DNA from: Cladocopium goreaui
Lineage: Eukaryota; Sar; Dinophyceae; Suessiales; Symbiodiniaceae
Reading direction: 5' to 3'
Assembly (NCBI GenBank): GCA_947184155.2
Contig: CAMXCT020006748.1
Span: 186,001-250,000 of the forward strand
Length of the DNA: 64,000 nucleotides
Shown here: positions 1-26,800 of the stretch, one piece after another
Layout: every line of letters starts with the position of its first letter
Position numbering within the stretch: position 1 is the stretch's first letter
The notes under the pieces: generated by a model
The model's input: only the letters and a program-made list of their open reading frames with translations
What the model was told of the DNA's origin: nothing
Databases searched by the model: none
Translations under genes and position numbers: made by a program

Positions 1-562
1 AAATATCTAAAACTCAAGTGATCATTGTTCTGATGATTATGGTGATGATCATAGTGATTATGCTGATCATGATGGTGATGTGGTGGTGATGGGCAAAGGG
101 ATTTTGAGACGAAATACACTATAACAAACATATAAAAGGTATGCGTTTTTTTTCTGGGATTGCCCAGTGGAATTTGCAATAGGGAAACAGGTAGATAGAT
201 TATGATGATTGTGATTATGCGTGGGTTAATCTTCCCAAAAAAAAATCGGGTTTTGTTTGATTTGTGAATGTCCCCCGATGATATTTATCAGTATGATTTA
301 TAATTTGTCATCTGCATACCCAGCTGATGACGTGTTTGGAAAGGCTTTCCCAATTGTAAGCTCAGCTGGGCTGAACACAGCAGGGATCCAATGCTCAATG
401 TAGCAGGATGGGAGCAAATCTGACTCTCATCCCAAGGGCCGGTTTGGCACCACAAAAATCCCGGCGAAAATTCATTGACCGCCCGCAAGAATTGTCATGT
501 TGAGGATCTAAAAACCATTCATTTTCAGTGGATAGTTTTGACCCCATCCAGCCATCAACCAG
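1..562. other. Non-coding, probable beta-tubulin intron
   Basis: No exon is recognisable here. The stretch is AT-rich with TGATGA-type simple sequence at its start. The first beta-tubulin exon seen begins at 563 at about residue 43, so this is most likely the 3' part of the preceding intron, ending in the acceptor AACCAG. The exon or exons for the first 42 residues, including the N-terminal start, are not visible and should lie upstream of the window. Confidence 0.6.
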
Positions 563-14092
<13,530 letters not shown>

Positions 14093-14291
14093 GCCTTGCA
14101 AACTCGTGAGGAGCAAGTGCTCAAACACCTTCCGTTTGGTGGATGACTTGGTCCAGGTCATTTGAGGCTATTCTGTTCATCATTAAACACAAGTTTAGAT
14201 GTTTTTCTTATCTTCAAATATACAAATATACTTAAAACTAGACTCTAGTCCTGATTCTCCCAGCGCCGCTTCAGCACTGGGATGCCGCGAG

Positions 14292-17065
14292 GGCGGCATT
14301 TCCTGGACCTTTTCTTCGCCCGTCCTTCAAGAAACGCCTGACCTTGGACCGGCCGAGCCTAGGCGAACTCCAAGGCTTGATGTTGGTCTGTGGCCAGGGG
14401 AACTGATGGATGCTGCGAGGACAAAAGCGTGGAAGCGGCAAGCCGGTTCAACGTGAAGAATCAAAGACATTTGAGATGTTTAAGCAGGTAAAAAAATGGG
14501 GAGGAGCAAGTCAATGACGGTCAATGATTCGTTGGGTGCTGGTATGGGCCCGATAGTGCCCCGAACCAATCCGAATCAATTTCAAAGATATAACACACCT
14601 GAAAGTCACATTTTTTGTTCATTGGACGGCGAAAATTATGATCAGTTTGTCAACCATGAGATTTTGGGTATTCTATGTTCGGATGTTGTTGCTCAGCCGC
14701 AACAAGCCACGGTTTGTTTTGTTGGCAGATAGTGTTGGCAGCTAGCATTTCAAATGGCCGCAGGGAGTTTCGAGCATTGGTTCGACAGGATCAAGAATAT
14801 TAAGAATCACCAGACTGTATGATTCAAAATTATCAACCTCCATTTTTGTGGATGAATATGCGTGTTTTCAGAAAACTGTCGGTTGATTGGTGCACGATTG
14901 TTTTGCATGGCTCCGGGCCACACACAAATTTGATCCAAGTGTGTACGCAGGTCGTTTCCATAGGGGAACCCAAGTGATCATCCAACAGTTACTGCTTCGT
15001 TTTGACGTGGTTTCCAAAACGGTTTGGGCCATGTTAACGATTCGATTATGAACCAGTATATAGTATCCATATACATTGTGATTGTTCTTATTTATTTGTG
15101 TGATTATTATAGTTGAGAAGCCCTGGCAAAAAATAGTTGTTTTTATTGGTACGATAGTGTTCTTTTTCTTGTGATTGGTATATCTATTATGGACCTTATC
15201 ACTATGATTTGTTCAATGTTATTGCTTTATATTGCTATACTACTATGATATGATGATGATTTTTATTGGCACCTTTTATCACCTTTCATATTTCAAAAAA
15301 CCCGCCGTTCTGCGCAGCTGATCCCGCCCAGATGGATACCAGCGAGGCAGAACAGGTCCTGTCGGCCTTGCAGGCGCTTAAGCGCTGAAGCGGGAAGTGC
15401 GGCTTTTTTTTGTGGCTGAAAGTTGCCAATTAATGGTTATTAATGGACTAGAAATGATTATCTTATTGGTTATTAATGGATTTTAATGGACTATATATGA
15501 TAGTATTAGGTGAAAATACATGTTTTTTTTTGGTGGGAAAATAGACCTACCATGACTGCGGATAGTTATGCCGCCCATGAACATGGTGATGTCGGATTGA
15601 ATTTTTCATGGGTTGATCACATGAGTTTCATGCGAAAAAAATACCGGAGCTTTGGGCGGTGCTTTTAGGGTCCTGGCTTTTCAAGTGTTTGTTGGATTTT
15701 CAGAGGGCTACCCTCTAGGAATCCATGAGTTGTGCGGGATTTTCCATTGTCAGGTTGGACTAGATGGTCATGCTTAGTCACAACTCAGTGATAAATTATA
15801 TATATAACATATATATATATCTTTTAATATATTTATATACTAATTAATCTAATTGTGCTTGCGGTTATCCAGTTATCCCGATGAATTTCGATTTTTGGGG
15901 TTTGAAAGGTTACAGTATTCCAATCGATCCCAAGCAATTTTGAAAACATTCCCAAGTGGTACATCCGTGTTTCAAACACGTCAGCTGTGGCGCGCGGGTG
16001 CGGGCCAGGCTTTGTTGGAAGAGAAGCAGCAGTTGCATCAGCAGCTCCTGAGTGAGCAGGCCGCTTGGTTCATGCTCCAAAATCCATATATATATATATA
16101 CATATGTGTGTGTGAATGTGACAAGTTATTTATTTAATACTTATAACTTATAATATTATGTATATGTATATGTGTGTATACCTATGAGTAACGACAATAA
16201 TGACAATAACAATAATAGTAATTAATAATGACACATTATATATTTAGGAAATACTTGCATGTGGATAGAAATGCATCGAAAATGAGATTAGGCATGGAAA
16301 ATGTTCATCCTACATTTGAGATTAGGCATGGAAAATGAGAGGTCAACGAATGAAATTGGTGATGGTTTAACAAGAAACAACTTATGGATTTTGCCATTGT
16401 GACGGAAACGAATTTTACCATGGGAAAAGTGGGCTGTTGAAAAATCAGCAGTGAGATCAGTGAGATTCTCATACAGTTCATTTCATTTGCTGAAGTCACC
16501 GCATTTTGTTCCATGACTGAATCCTGCATCCAGCACCCTAATGAAAAAAACACAATGGGCCACGGAGTTTGTAACTGATTCGCAAGCGGATTGAAATCCA
16601 TTACACGTATCCACTCACTTCCAGTTTGAAGGGGATACAGGGATACACAGATTATCAACCACATCGTACCACATCTAACAAGGAAACTAACTCCATGACC
16701 CATCTAAGTTTGCTACTGACTAGTGGTTTCAAGATATTAAAAAGATATTATTAGACATGCGATGATTTAATCATATTCTTGAGTTTGCTATTCTTCAGCT
16801 GGCTCAACCGCCAATCATATCAGATTCTTTGTTATACATCCCATCATCCATTCTATCCATCCATATCCATCCATTGTATCCCATTATGATCAACTCCCAA
16901 ATAATCCTAGAAAATAGACTGTATAATCCATAAATATATAATCATCATCATCTCAGAAAGTCCGGTTTTTCTGGGATCCAAAAGGTGATAGCGTTCTACC
17001 ATCATTTTCCCCAGGCGGAGGCGGAGCAGCGTCTGAAGGCCTTGCGCGAAATGGGCGCACAATAG
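14292..17065 (+). CDS. Short coiled-coil protein, C-terminal exons, function unknown
   Basis: Three small exons join in one frame: 15347-15373 (AEQVLSALQ), 16009-16059 (ALLEEKQQLHQQLLSEQ) and 17015-17065 (AEAEQRLKALREMGAQ, then TAG). All are phase 0, have AG-G acceptors and GC donors (GCGCTTAAG, GCCGCTTGG), and give a continuous Gln/Leu/Glu-rich amphipathic helix typical of coiled coils. A possible upstream exon from 14292 (ending near 14364 or 14374) reads FKKRLTLDRPSLGELQ but its junction is not fixed. The first listed exon could begin earlier, at about 15318, adding ADPAQMDTSE. The gene begins somewhere after the beta-tubulin stop, on the same strand. No family could be recognised; the start is not defined. 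Confidence 0.55.
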
Positions 17066-17132
17066 AGGGACCAAAGAGTCGATCATTCCGCCGGCGCGGA
17101 TCGGGGCCAGGATGGGCCAGGGATGTTGGATA

Positions 17133-19615
17133 TGTTTGTTGGTGTTGCAAATCCCTATTAATAACCATATATACTGTCATCAATGGCCCTTCAGAACCCA
17201 CAATAAACCACCATAGTTGGTGTGGAAAAAACTCAGCAACTAGAAAGGACTATGTTGGCGTTGCAAATCCCTATTAATAACCATATATACTGTCATCAAT
17301 GGCCCTTCAGAACCCACAATAAACCACCATAGTTGGTGTGGAAAAAACTCAGCAACTAGAAAGGACTATGTTGGTGTTGCAAATCCCTATTAATAACCAT
17401 ATATACTGTCATCAATGGCCCTTCAGAACCCACAATAAACCACCATAGTTGGTGTGGAAAAAACCCAGCAACTAGAAAGGACTATGTTGGTGTTGCAAAT
17501 CCCTATTAATAACCATATATACTGTCATCAATGGCCCTTCAGAACCCACAATAAACCACCATAGTTGGTGTGGAAAAAACTCAGCAACTAGAAAGGACTA
17601 TGTTGGTGTTGCAAATCCCTATTAATAACCATATATACTGTCATCAATGGCCCTTCAGAACCCACAATAAACCACCATAGTTGGTGTGGAAAAAACTCAG
17701 CAACTAGAAAGGACTATGTTGGTGTTGCAAATCCCTATTAATAACCATATATACTGTCATCAATGGCCCTTCAGAACCCACAATAAACCACCATAGTTGG
17801 TGTGGAAAAAACTCAGCAACTAGAAAGGACTATGTTGGTGTTGCAAATCCCTATTAATAACCATATATACTGTCATCAATGGCCCTTCAGAACCCACAAT
17901 AAACCACCATAGTTGGTGTGGAAAAAACTCAGCAACTAGAAAGGACTATGTTGGTGTTGCAAATCCCTATTAATAACCATATATACTGTCATCAATGGCC
18001 CTTCAGAACCCACAATAAACCACCATAGTTGGTGTGGAAAAAACTCAGCAACTAGAAAGGACTATGTTGGTGTTGCAAATCCCTATTAATAACCATATAT
18101 ACTGTCATCAACGGCCCTTCAGAACCCACAATAAACCACCATAGTTGGTGTGGAAAAAACTCAGCAACTAGAAAGGACTATGTTGGTGTTGCAAATCCCT
18201 ATTAATAACCATATATACTGCATCAATGGCCTTCAGGGAACCCACAATATAAAACCACCATAGGTTGGGTGGAAACAAAAACTCAGCAACTCAGAAAGGA
18301 CTATTGTGGTGTTGCAAATTCCCTATTAATAACAAGATATATATACTGTCATTTCAATGGCCCTCAGAACCCACCAATATAACCCCCCCCCCCCCACCAT
18401 AGTGGTGTGTGAAAAAAAAATCAGCAACTAGAAGAAAGGACTATGTGGTTTTTGTTGCAAATCCCTATAATAACCCATAGATACTGTCTCAATGGCCCTT
18501 CAGAAACCCCACAATAAAACCAACCATAGTTGGTTTGATGGAAAAAAACCAGCAACTAGAAAGGACTATGTTGGTGTTGCAAATCCCTATTAATAACCAT
18601 ATATACTGTCATCAATGGCCCTTCAGAACCCACAATAAACCACCATAGTTGGTGTGGAAAAAACTCAGCAACTAGAAAGGACTATGTTGGTGTTGCAAAT
18701 CCCTATCAATAACCATATATACTGTCATCAACGGCCCTTCAGAACCCACAATAAACCACCATAGTTGGTGTGGAAAAAACTCAGCAACTAGAAAGGACTA
18801 TGTTGGTGTTGCAAATCCCTATTAATAACCATATATACTGTCATCAATGGCCCTTCAGAACCCACAATCAACCACCATAGTTGGTGTGGGAAAAACTCAG
18901 CAACTAGAAAGGACTATGTTGGTGTTGCAAATCCCTATTAATAACCATATATACTGTCATCAATGGCCCTTCAGAACCCACAATAAACCACCATAGTTGG
19001 TGTGGAAAAAACTCAGCAACTAGAAAGGACTATGTTGGTGTTGCAAATCCCTATTAATAACCATATATACTGTCATCAATGGCCCTTCAGAACCCACAAT
19101 AAACCACCATAGTTGGTGTGGAAAAAACTCAGCAACTAGAAAGGACTATGTTGGTGTTGCAAATCCCTATCAATAACCATATATACTGTCATCAACGGCC
19201 CTTCAGAACCCACAATAAACCACCATAGTTGGTGTGGAAAAAACTCAGCAACTAGAAAGGACTATGTTGGTGTTGCAAATCCCTATTAATAACCATATAT
19301 ACTGTCATCAATGGCCCTTCAGAACCCACAATAAACCACCATAGTTGGTGTGGAAAAAACTCAGCAACTAGAAAGGACTATGTTGGTGTTGCAAACCCCT
19401 ATTAATAACCATATATACTGTCATCAATGGCCCTTCAGAACCCACAATAAACCACCATAGTTGGTGTGGAAAAAACTCAGCAACTAGAAAGGACTATGTT
19501 GGTGTTGCAAATCCCTATTAATAACCATATATACTGTCATCAATGGCCCTTCAGAACCCATAATAAACCACCATAGCTGGTGTGGAAAAAACTCAGCAAC
19601 TAGAAAGGACTATGC
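17133..19615. repeat. 116-bp satellite array, about 21 copies
   Basis: The unit contains GTTGGTGTTGCAAATCCC, then CCATATATACTGTCATCAA and ends CAACTAGAAAGGACTAT. Starts fall exactly 116 bp apart (17249, 17365, 17481 and on). Most copies differ by a few bases, such as CAATGG versus CAACGG. Copies between about 18212 and 18560 are full of small insertions and homopolymer expansions. The array lies between the coiled-coil gene stop and the hydrolase gene; no gene is seen in it. Confidence 0.97.
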
Positions 19616-20822
19616 CTGCCAAAAAAAAAAGGCGTTATACACCAACTTATGGCAAACTAATAGTTGTAGATCTACTAGCGGCTAAATATGTTATTGTATT
19701 ACTTTTATAGTTCCGGAGGGTGCCAGAAACACAGACCCAAAATGTGCCAATCGGAGGATCAGAATATATCAGAATTGAAAACGCTGAGGTTTAAAAAGAT
19801 AGCAAACCCAAAAGCAAAGCGCACCAAGATACTTGTGGAATCTTGTGGACATGCTGGGAATGGAGCCAACCGGAGATGGAAATTGGCAGGGACAGCTTGA
19901 TCTAAACTGATTGGGCTTGACCGATCCGCCCCTAATGAATCTCGTATGGAGACGGACTCTGCATGGCATGCAAAAAGCCAGTGCTGATGTTGAATGTAAA
20001 CATGGAAGCACACTGGCAGCAAGAATGGGGCTAACCAACAGCAATATATATATATATATATATATGATTGTTTAATTGTCTTAACTTTTACTAACTTTAT
20101 GGTTGTTGATATGGTTTGAACTGATGTTTTGTTTGCTACAGGACTCAATGCAAATCAGTCCACTTCGGTACTGCTGCACCGGATTTGGGTGCAACACTCG
20201 ACCATGAATGCGCATACTACGCAAGGCAACTTGTAGTTCCTCAACTCCTCAACTAATATGAGCATGGTTTACCTCTTGGTAATCAAACATGGCTAGCTGG
20301 AAATCGATGTTATAAATGGTTTTGATGGGAAAATCATCTATAAACGGATTTTTGTGCCAACCATGTTGAGTACCGGAGGGTACAAATGATCAACCATTGC
20401 CTTAGTCAGAACAGTGTCATCATTGCTGCCACATAGCAGTGGTACACTGGTTGGGGCATGTTGAATGTTAAAGTGATGAATTCCTCTCCCCCAAAACCAC
20501 TGATGAGGACCATGCCAAGTAAGTTCTCGACCAAATGCATTCATATTATTGTCCCAGAATTGAATGGCACCTGTGCAGCTGAAAGCTCCATATTCCCGGT
20601 CCAAGCACCTTCAGTGATCTTCAATAGCAAAAAACGATCCGTTCAAGCATCCAAAATTTACTTTTGGAAATAAAACCATGTGTTGCAAGCAAAACTGTAA
20701 CGTTGTTTACCAGTACAAAACACCAATGGCTTCAAGGGTTTTTAACCTGTTTTGACATGTTTTAACTATATTCGTGTTCCATCAACAGCCCCACTAGCGC
20801 GCAAGCGCGGCCTTGTCCAGCG
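19616..20822. other. Intergenic, no gene recognised
   Basis: Between the satellite array and the proposed first hydrolase exon. There is a (TA)n run at about 20045-20065. Open frames of 60-130 codons occur on both strands, but none has the GC-rich exon composition seen in real exons of this window and none resembles a known protein. Confidence 0.5.
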
Positions 20823-23800
20823 ATGCCGTCGAGCCATGGAGGCAGTGCCTCGGCGATGGACGAGGACGAGGTTCTGAGGTTCGATTTTGGATGGCCCTTG
20901 TATCGAAATAATGTGGTAAACCCATCCAAAAGCCAGGTACAATTGGGAACCATCCAATAATATTGGCAACCTTGTTGGTACCCATCCGTCCAAGAATTGT
21001 CCGAACATTAGATACTGCACTATTTTTTTCTTACCCCGGTTTATTGGGAAGCCAGTAAGACTCGTAAGACCATGTTTGGCAAACCCAAAGATTGCATGAA
21101 ATCGCCATTCACACATCCCCAATAGAGGTTTGCGAATTTGGTATACCCCTAGCAGTGGGATGATTGGGATGACGTTTATTACGACCTCCCAAGTCACGGT
21201 TGAAAAAAAAGGGACGGTTTATGATGGGATTTGCCACATTATGGATGGGTCAAAACCCATGAAATACCGAATTTGGGGAGGATGAACATCCATAGAATCC
21301 CAGCAATAACTTGGGGTGAATACCGGGCTGAACTAACGAATTGAATCCGAGCCATATCTCCTTGGACTATATCATGGGGCGATGCAATCATGATATCTAC
21401 AGTCAGTAACAAAGGATATAATACATATATATATATATATATCATGTATAGACTGGAGTGATCTGATTTTTCAATTATCATGTCGTAATGGAAGATAATA
21501 ACACTCGTAAATTGAACAATGGGGATTTCCCCAGGCCACCCATTGCTTTATTGATGCGATGGACTGGTTCCTGGCAGTTGGTCACCAGGGAAATCCAGGG
21601 AATGGCTGATGACAATCCATTGGAATTGGGGGTAATTAACCTTTCAAAAATTTGGTTGAATTCAACCACCTCACTGGCTGACATCACAGAAAATTATTGT
21701 TGGTGAAGGTGACTCCACCTCTAAACCACAAAGTTTTTTTCCTGCTGAGGAACATTTAATAAAACTTATACGGTACGATTCAGCCAGGTAGGAGGTAGGA
21801 GGTGGGTTCGCTCAAAACCATGATGGCCATGGGCTTTCCAATCTATGATCTATGGCCATGAAGTAATTACAGAAAGTTCACGGTAGACCATGGGATCGAA
21901 ATACCGGAGGGCCGGCGTATAGCAGTCCCAGAGAGATGACATGAACTGCAGTGAAAAAACGTCTTTACTTCGAGTGATCCCCACCCTGATAAATCATTCT
22001 GTCATAATTTCTGACGTATCATCTGGAAGTATGTGTTGTATAAAATGGTATATACCTTCTGACATTCTATCTGACATTCTTGTCTGGCATTCTATCTGGC
22101 ATCTATTCTGACATTCTATTCTGGCCTTCTATCTGATATTCTTTTAAGCTCGCGGTTGAGATCTGGCAGTGCCCACTGAGATCTGGAGCTCGCGGTTGAG
22201 GTCCGGTAGTGCCCACTGAGATCTGGAGCTCGCGGTTGAAGTCCGGCAGTGCCCACTGGGATCTGGAGCCCGCAGCTGAGGTCCAACAGGAGGAAGAAGG
22301 AGAGGAGGAGGAGGAAGGAGGAGAGGAGGAAGGAGGAGGAGGAGGAGGTAGTAATTTTGATAAAACCTAGGGACCCGCGCCTGGCAGGAACCCGGGCTCA
22401 CGTTTTTTTTTAATGTTTTGGGAGCCCGAATGTGCTTATAATTTCATGACCATCAACACAGCACCTTCACCTTAATCGTTCCATGAACGAAGACAGGAAC
22501 AGTAGACCCTTCTTGGAATATCATCCCACTTAATAATTGGATAGTAAGTTTTTCTAGGTGGGGCATGCCTTTCCTGTATACATGAGTGATACCATGTGAT
22601 AACTTTGTTATCTGACAGTTCGAACATTAAGTAGGGGATGATCACTCCACTGTGCCAACTATATATAGTGAGTCACCAGTCACCGTATCAAACTATGCAA
22701 TATTTTATATATATATATATGTAATATATATATAATATATATATATATAATATATATATATATACATATATATATATAAGTATATGTGTGTGTGGCTATA
22801 CGCACATCAAACCATGATTTTTGTATAAGACGTTTATGAAAACAGTCTATCAGATAGAGGGGGGGAGAAAGAAGTGAGACGATCCTTCCTTGTTGATTTG
22901 GTTGGCCCCATCTCCGCCGTAGGACCGCAGCGCTGGCATGCCTCTTCTTGGGTCAGGTGGCGCCCGAAATGCAGGCGGAAGTCCGTGGGTTTCCCTGGTT
23001 TCCCATTGGAAAATGATTTGAAACTGGTGGAGTTTTTTATATCTGTGTTTGTTTTAAGGGTATCCACTTGAACCAAAACACTAGCAAGTTCCAGCCGGAT
23101 TTTTTTCATTTCAAAGAAATTCCACCCGGATTGTTTCGGAAGGATGTTCCATTGATTGTGTGAACACAACGAATAGGTTGCAATTTGTGACCAAGAAACT
23201 ATTTGGTCCGATGATCAGCCAAGCTTTCAAGTGACCCGCAAACATGTCGTTCTTGCAAGAACAGATTGACAACAGAGGCTTCCTGAGCCGGCAAACAATG
23301 GATAACACCTGCCACGTTTCCAAAACATCCAAATTTTCAAGAACCTCACAGGGTTACATCCACATGGTCATGACACCTTTTGTAAGGGTTGGATTGACAA
23401 TAGGGTCCTCCAAAAATCCAATGGTCTATGATATTGTCCATTTTTCAATGGTTGTTTGAGGAGCATACCCCACAAATTAAGCAAAAACCTAGTTGTTTTA
23501 ATTTTATAAACCAGCTAACAAACTGGGGTACCACCGTTGTATGTTACAACTATTTCGGCCACATCCGGTCGCGGGTCAGGTCGCGAAATCGTGGCCGATG
23601 GACCCACCCAGTTGGCCCAAATATCCTGGGCGACAGGTGCGAGGGAGTCCGGGATTTTATAGATTGGTGGAAGAGGAAACTAGTAGGACATCATAGGAAA
23701 AACATGGAAAAACCATGGGAAACCATAGGAAACCATAGGAAAATTGTGAAACAATATACGTTACCAAGTTTCAAAAGTATTCCCTCATTTTTGCCAGGTA

Positions 23801-26800
23801 AGATTCATGGTGTTTCCGGTTTTGACAAGAATAAACCAACACCAACCCATGAAGATACAATGTGGTTGTAACGCGAGGTGATGCAAGGTGAGGCAAGGTA
23901 AGCCAAAATGATCAGGTATTTTGAGGTATGGGAAGGTATGGTGCGACATGTGCAGTAAGATTGCCTGGTGCTCACAAGCATGATTACCGCAACCAACAAG
24001 AATGTGGATACAATGGACACAACATAAGAAAAAACATGATTGTGGATGTGAATTATGACATGATATGACCAATGCAATCCGTTTGCATCTCCATCTCATG
24101 GGATGATTTGCACAAGGTTTGTGTTTTCTGTTTAAGGCGTCAACATAAATTGCAGCGAAGGGCTGCCAATGAACAACGGAGTGGAGGAAACCGTTGTTTC
24201 CACTCGCTGGTCCAACCACCTCACTCATTACTTGCCTGAAGGATAGCTCAGCACAGCTTGCCAGAATCCCCTGTCATGGTCAAAGAGTGATCCAACTTTG
24301 AGAAGGTTTTGATGAAAATGTTCTAGACCTACCTCTCAGGGTAGGCGGGAACGCAGAAGGTTAGTTCAGAAGATGTGTTTTTGTTCCATGGCCCCATTTT
24401 TGCTGGTCAGATCCCAGCTTTTGAAAAACCGAACTGCCCCGTCTCTGGTTGAATTTGTTTGTTGGAAAGCATCTGTCTCCTTGTGAAAGTTTATGAAACA
24501 CAGAATGGCAATTGTTTCATATCATTGCGCTTCTGACCCAAGTGAAATCCGCAGTGTTGTGTTTCTTGGTTGCTGAAATTTGCTAACAATGTTTTCTTTC
24601 TTCATCTCTGGCGAGCTATTCACAGGGGCTCTAATCAAGGCTTCTACGGATAACTTATAATTTATTATAATATATATATATATTGTGTTTTATCATTTTC
24701 TATTTTGAGGACATTGGGATGAGATAATACCAACCCCATAGCAAAAAATACAATATCATAAAATATCATAAAATAAAATAACATATCCATTGCCAAACCA
24801 TGGCTTAAAACTTGCCTCGAAACCATATGCTGAAAAATGCACCAAAACAAACAAAAAAAACACGTGAATTGAAGAGCAAGGTTTAAGGAAACGTGATAAT
24901 GAGGCGAACTGGCTAACTATGGCTAACTAGGCGGTGCATATATCCATACTTGGATGGGGCTGCAAACTAATTTGAGTGTAACCAACATGCTACCAACTCA
25001 TCGCAACTTCCAACCACTTTATTTTTTAGAACATCAAGAAAAACAAGTTACAACAACTGACACAATTATAGCTTTCAGCCAATTGACGTAAGCCATATCC
25101 AAAATTTTATGGTTCAGAGGCCGTTTATTATTATTTAGGGTGCTTAAGGGGGGGGGACCTACAAGGTAGAGTTCTGACCTTCTGGGGGGGGGTTATTAAT
25201 CCGGTGTTGGCATTATAAGAAGAATAAGAACACGGCAAATCAAAGAACAACATTAACAATCGTCATTAACCAACAGCATGTTTTTTTTTAAATAGAAATC
25301 ACCAGTTATTTCACGAAGAAAAACCATGGCCACAAGTTGCGCCCGGGCGCAGGTGCACGTCCTGAACGGCACCTGGCGCTTTGCCTTTCTGGGCCAAGTC
25401 GCCTTAGAGGTGCAGCTCCTGGTGCCTTGGAGCTGGCGCTGGGAAATTTCCGTGGGCGTTCTCTTAAGGAAACCATGGGAAAACGGGGATTGAACCAGAA
25501 AAAATGAAGATTTCACCAAGAAAAAAATTGAGTTACTGGATTTAATGAAGAAAAGATGTTATTTGACGAAGAAAAATGGTGGTTTGACCAACAAACATTG
25601 TGATATGACCATCAAGAATGGGAAGTTACCCCCCAATAGAGGCCGGGAATTCTCCAACGTTCGGATTTCAAATGATGTCAACCAACAAAAAGACGTATTT
25701 ATAACCAAACAAGTTAGGATGAAGCCGCCTGCGACGAATAGTGAAGAGTTTCAGAATGCAAAAATGATGTATTGCCGTACAAGAACAAAGATTTCGCCAT
25801 GCAAAATTCGACATTTCACCCACAAGAATAAGCAGGGATGTAAGCCAACAAAAAGCTGGTGTTGATTAAACTGTGGCATAGGTCAACATGTTTGTTGACG
25901 GAGACAGCAGATTGACTGGCCAAGTTTTAGTGGGAAAAAACACATGTTAATTATTATTGTACCAAGGTCAAGATATCCTTTCAAACTCTTACATTGAGAT
26001 GATTGCCGCCAAATCACAAATTGCTACCATTGTTGTTTAACAACCCCAATGAAATCACCATTTTGTTTGAGGATCTTGCACTGCTATTCGCCAAGGCCCA
26101 AGAGGTTGCCACAACAGCTGTGGAGGTGCCGGATGCCTTTGACATGCGCCCGGAGCGGCCTCGATGCCACCATTGTTGGCCCTTGGAGGATCCGATGGAG
26201 GTAGCACCAAAAAGCAACTCCCAAGCTTAGTGGCTCAGGCTGGCCCAATCCCCATGTTTGATCATGTTTGATGTTGGAATTATGTATGTTGCATCCACCT
26301 GTTAGCATCGGATCCCAGAATGGGTTTGAAGGAAGATGTGCTGAACTTCCTCGCATTTCAGTGTCACAATCATGCCAATCCTATGTCACGCGGAAAGGCA
26401 ACCTACCAGATTCGGACGGATATTGATTCAGAAGATCGGACCAACAACAGATGTTTTTTTGCCAACAGATCCCCGCATATCGATGGCGATGGACCAAACT
26501 CTGAAGGACCAGAAAGTGGACCACGAACTCTGCCAGCTTTGCTGCAGCCGCGCCTTTGGTTTCCGCGGCAGCGAGCTGTGCTGGAAGTCACTGCCAAAGG
26601 ATGGCGGGGCAAAGCTGGGGAGGTTGATTAACGTATCGAAAGATTATGAAAAATTGGTTTTCACCAAGAAGCTGTTTGTGGAATTTAGGGAAAATTATTG
26701 GTTCGTTCCGTATGTAGTTTATATAAATGCATTTGATTGTTTTTTTTGAGGGTCTAATGTTCAAAGTGAATGGAAACTATTTTTACATCCAAAGTTTCGG

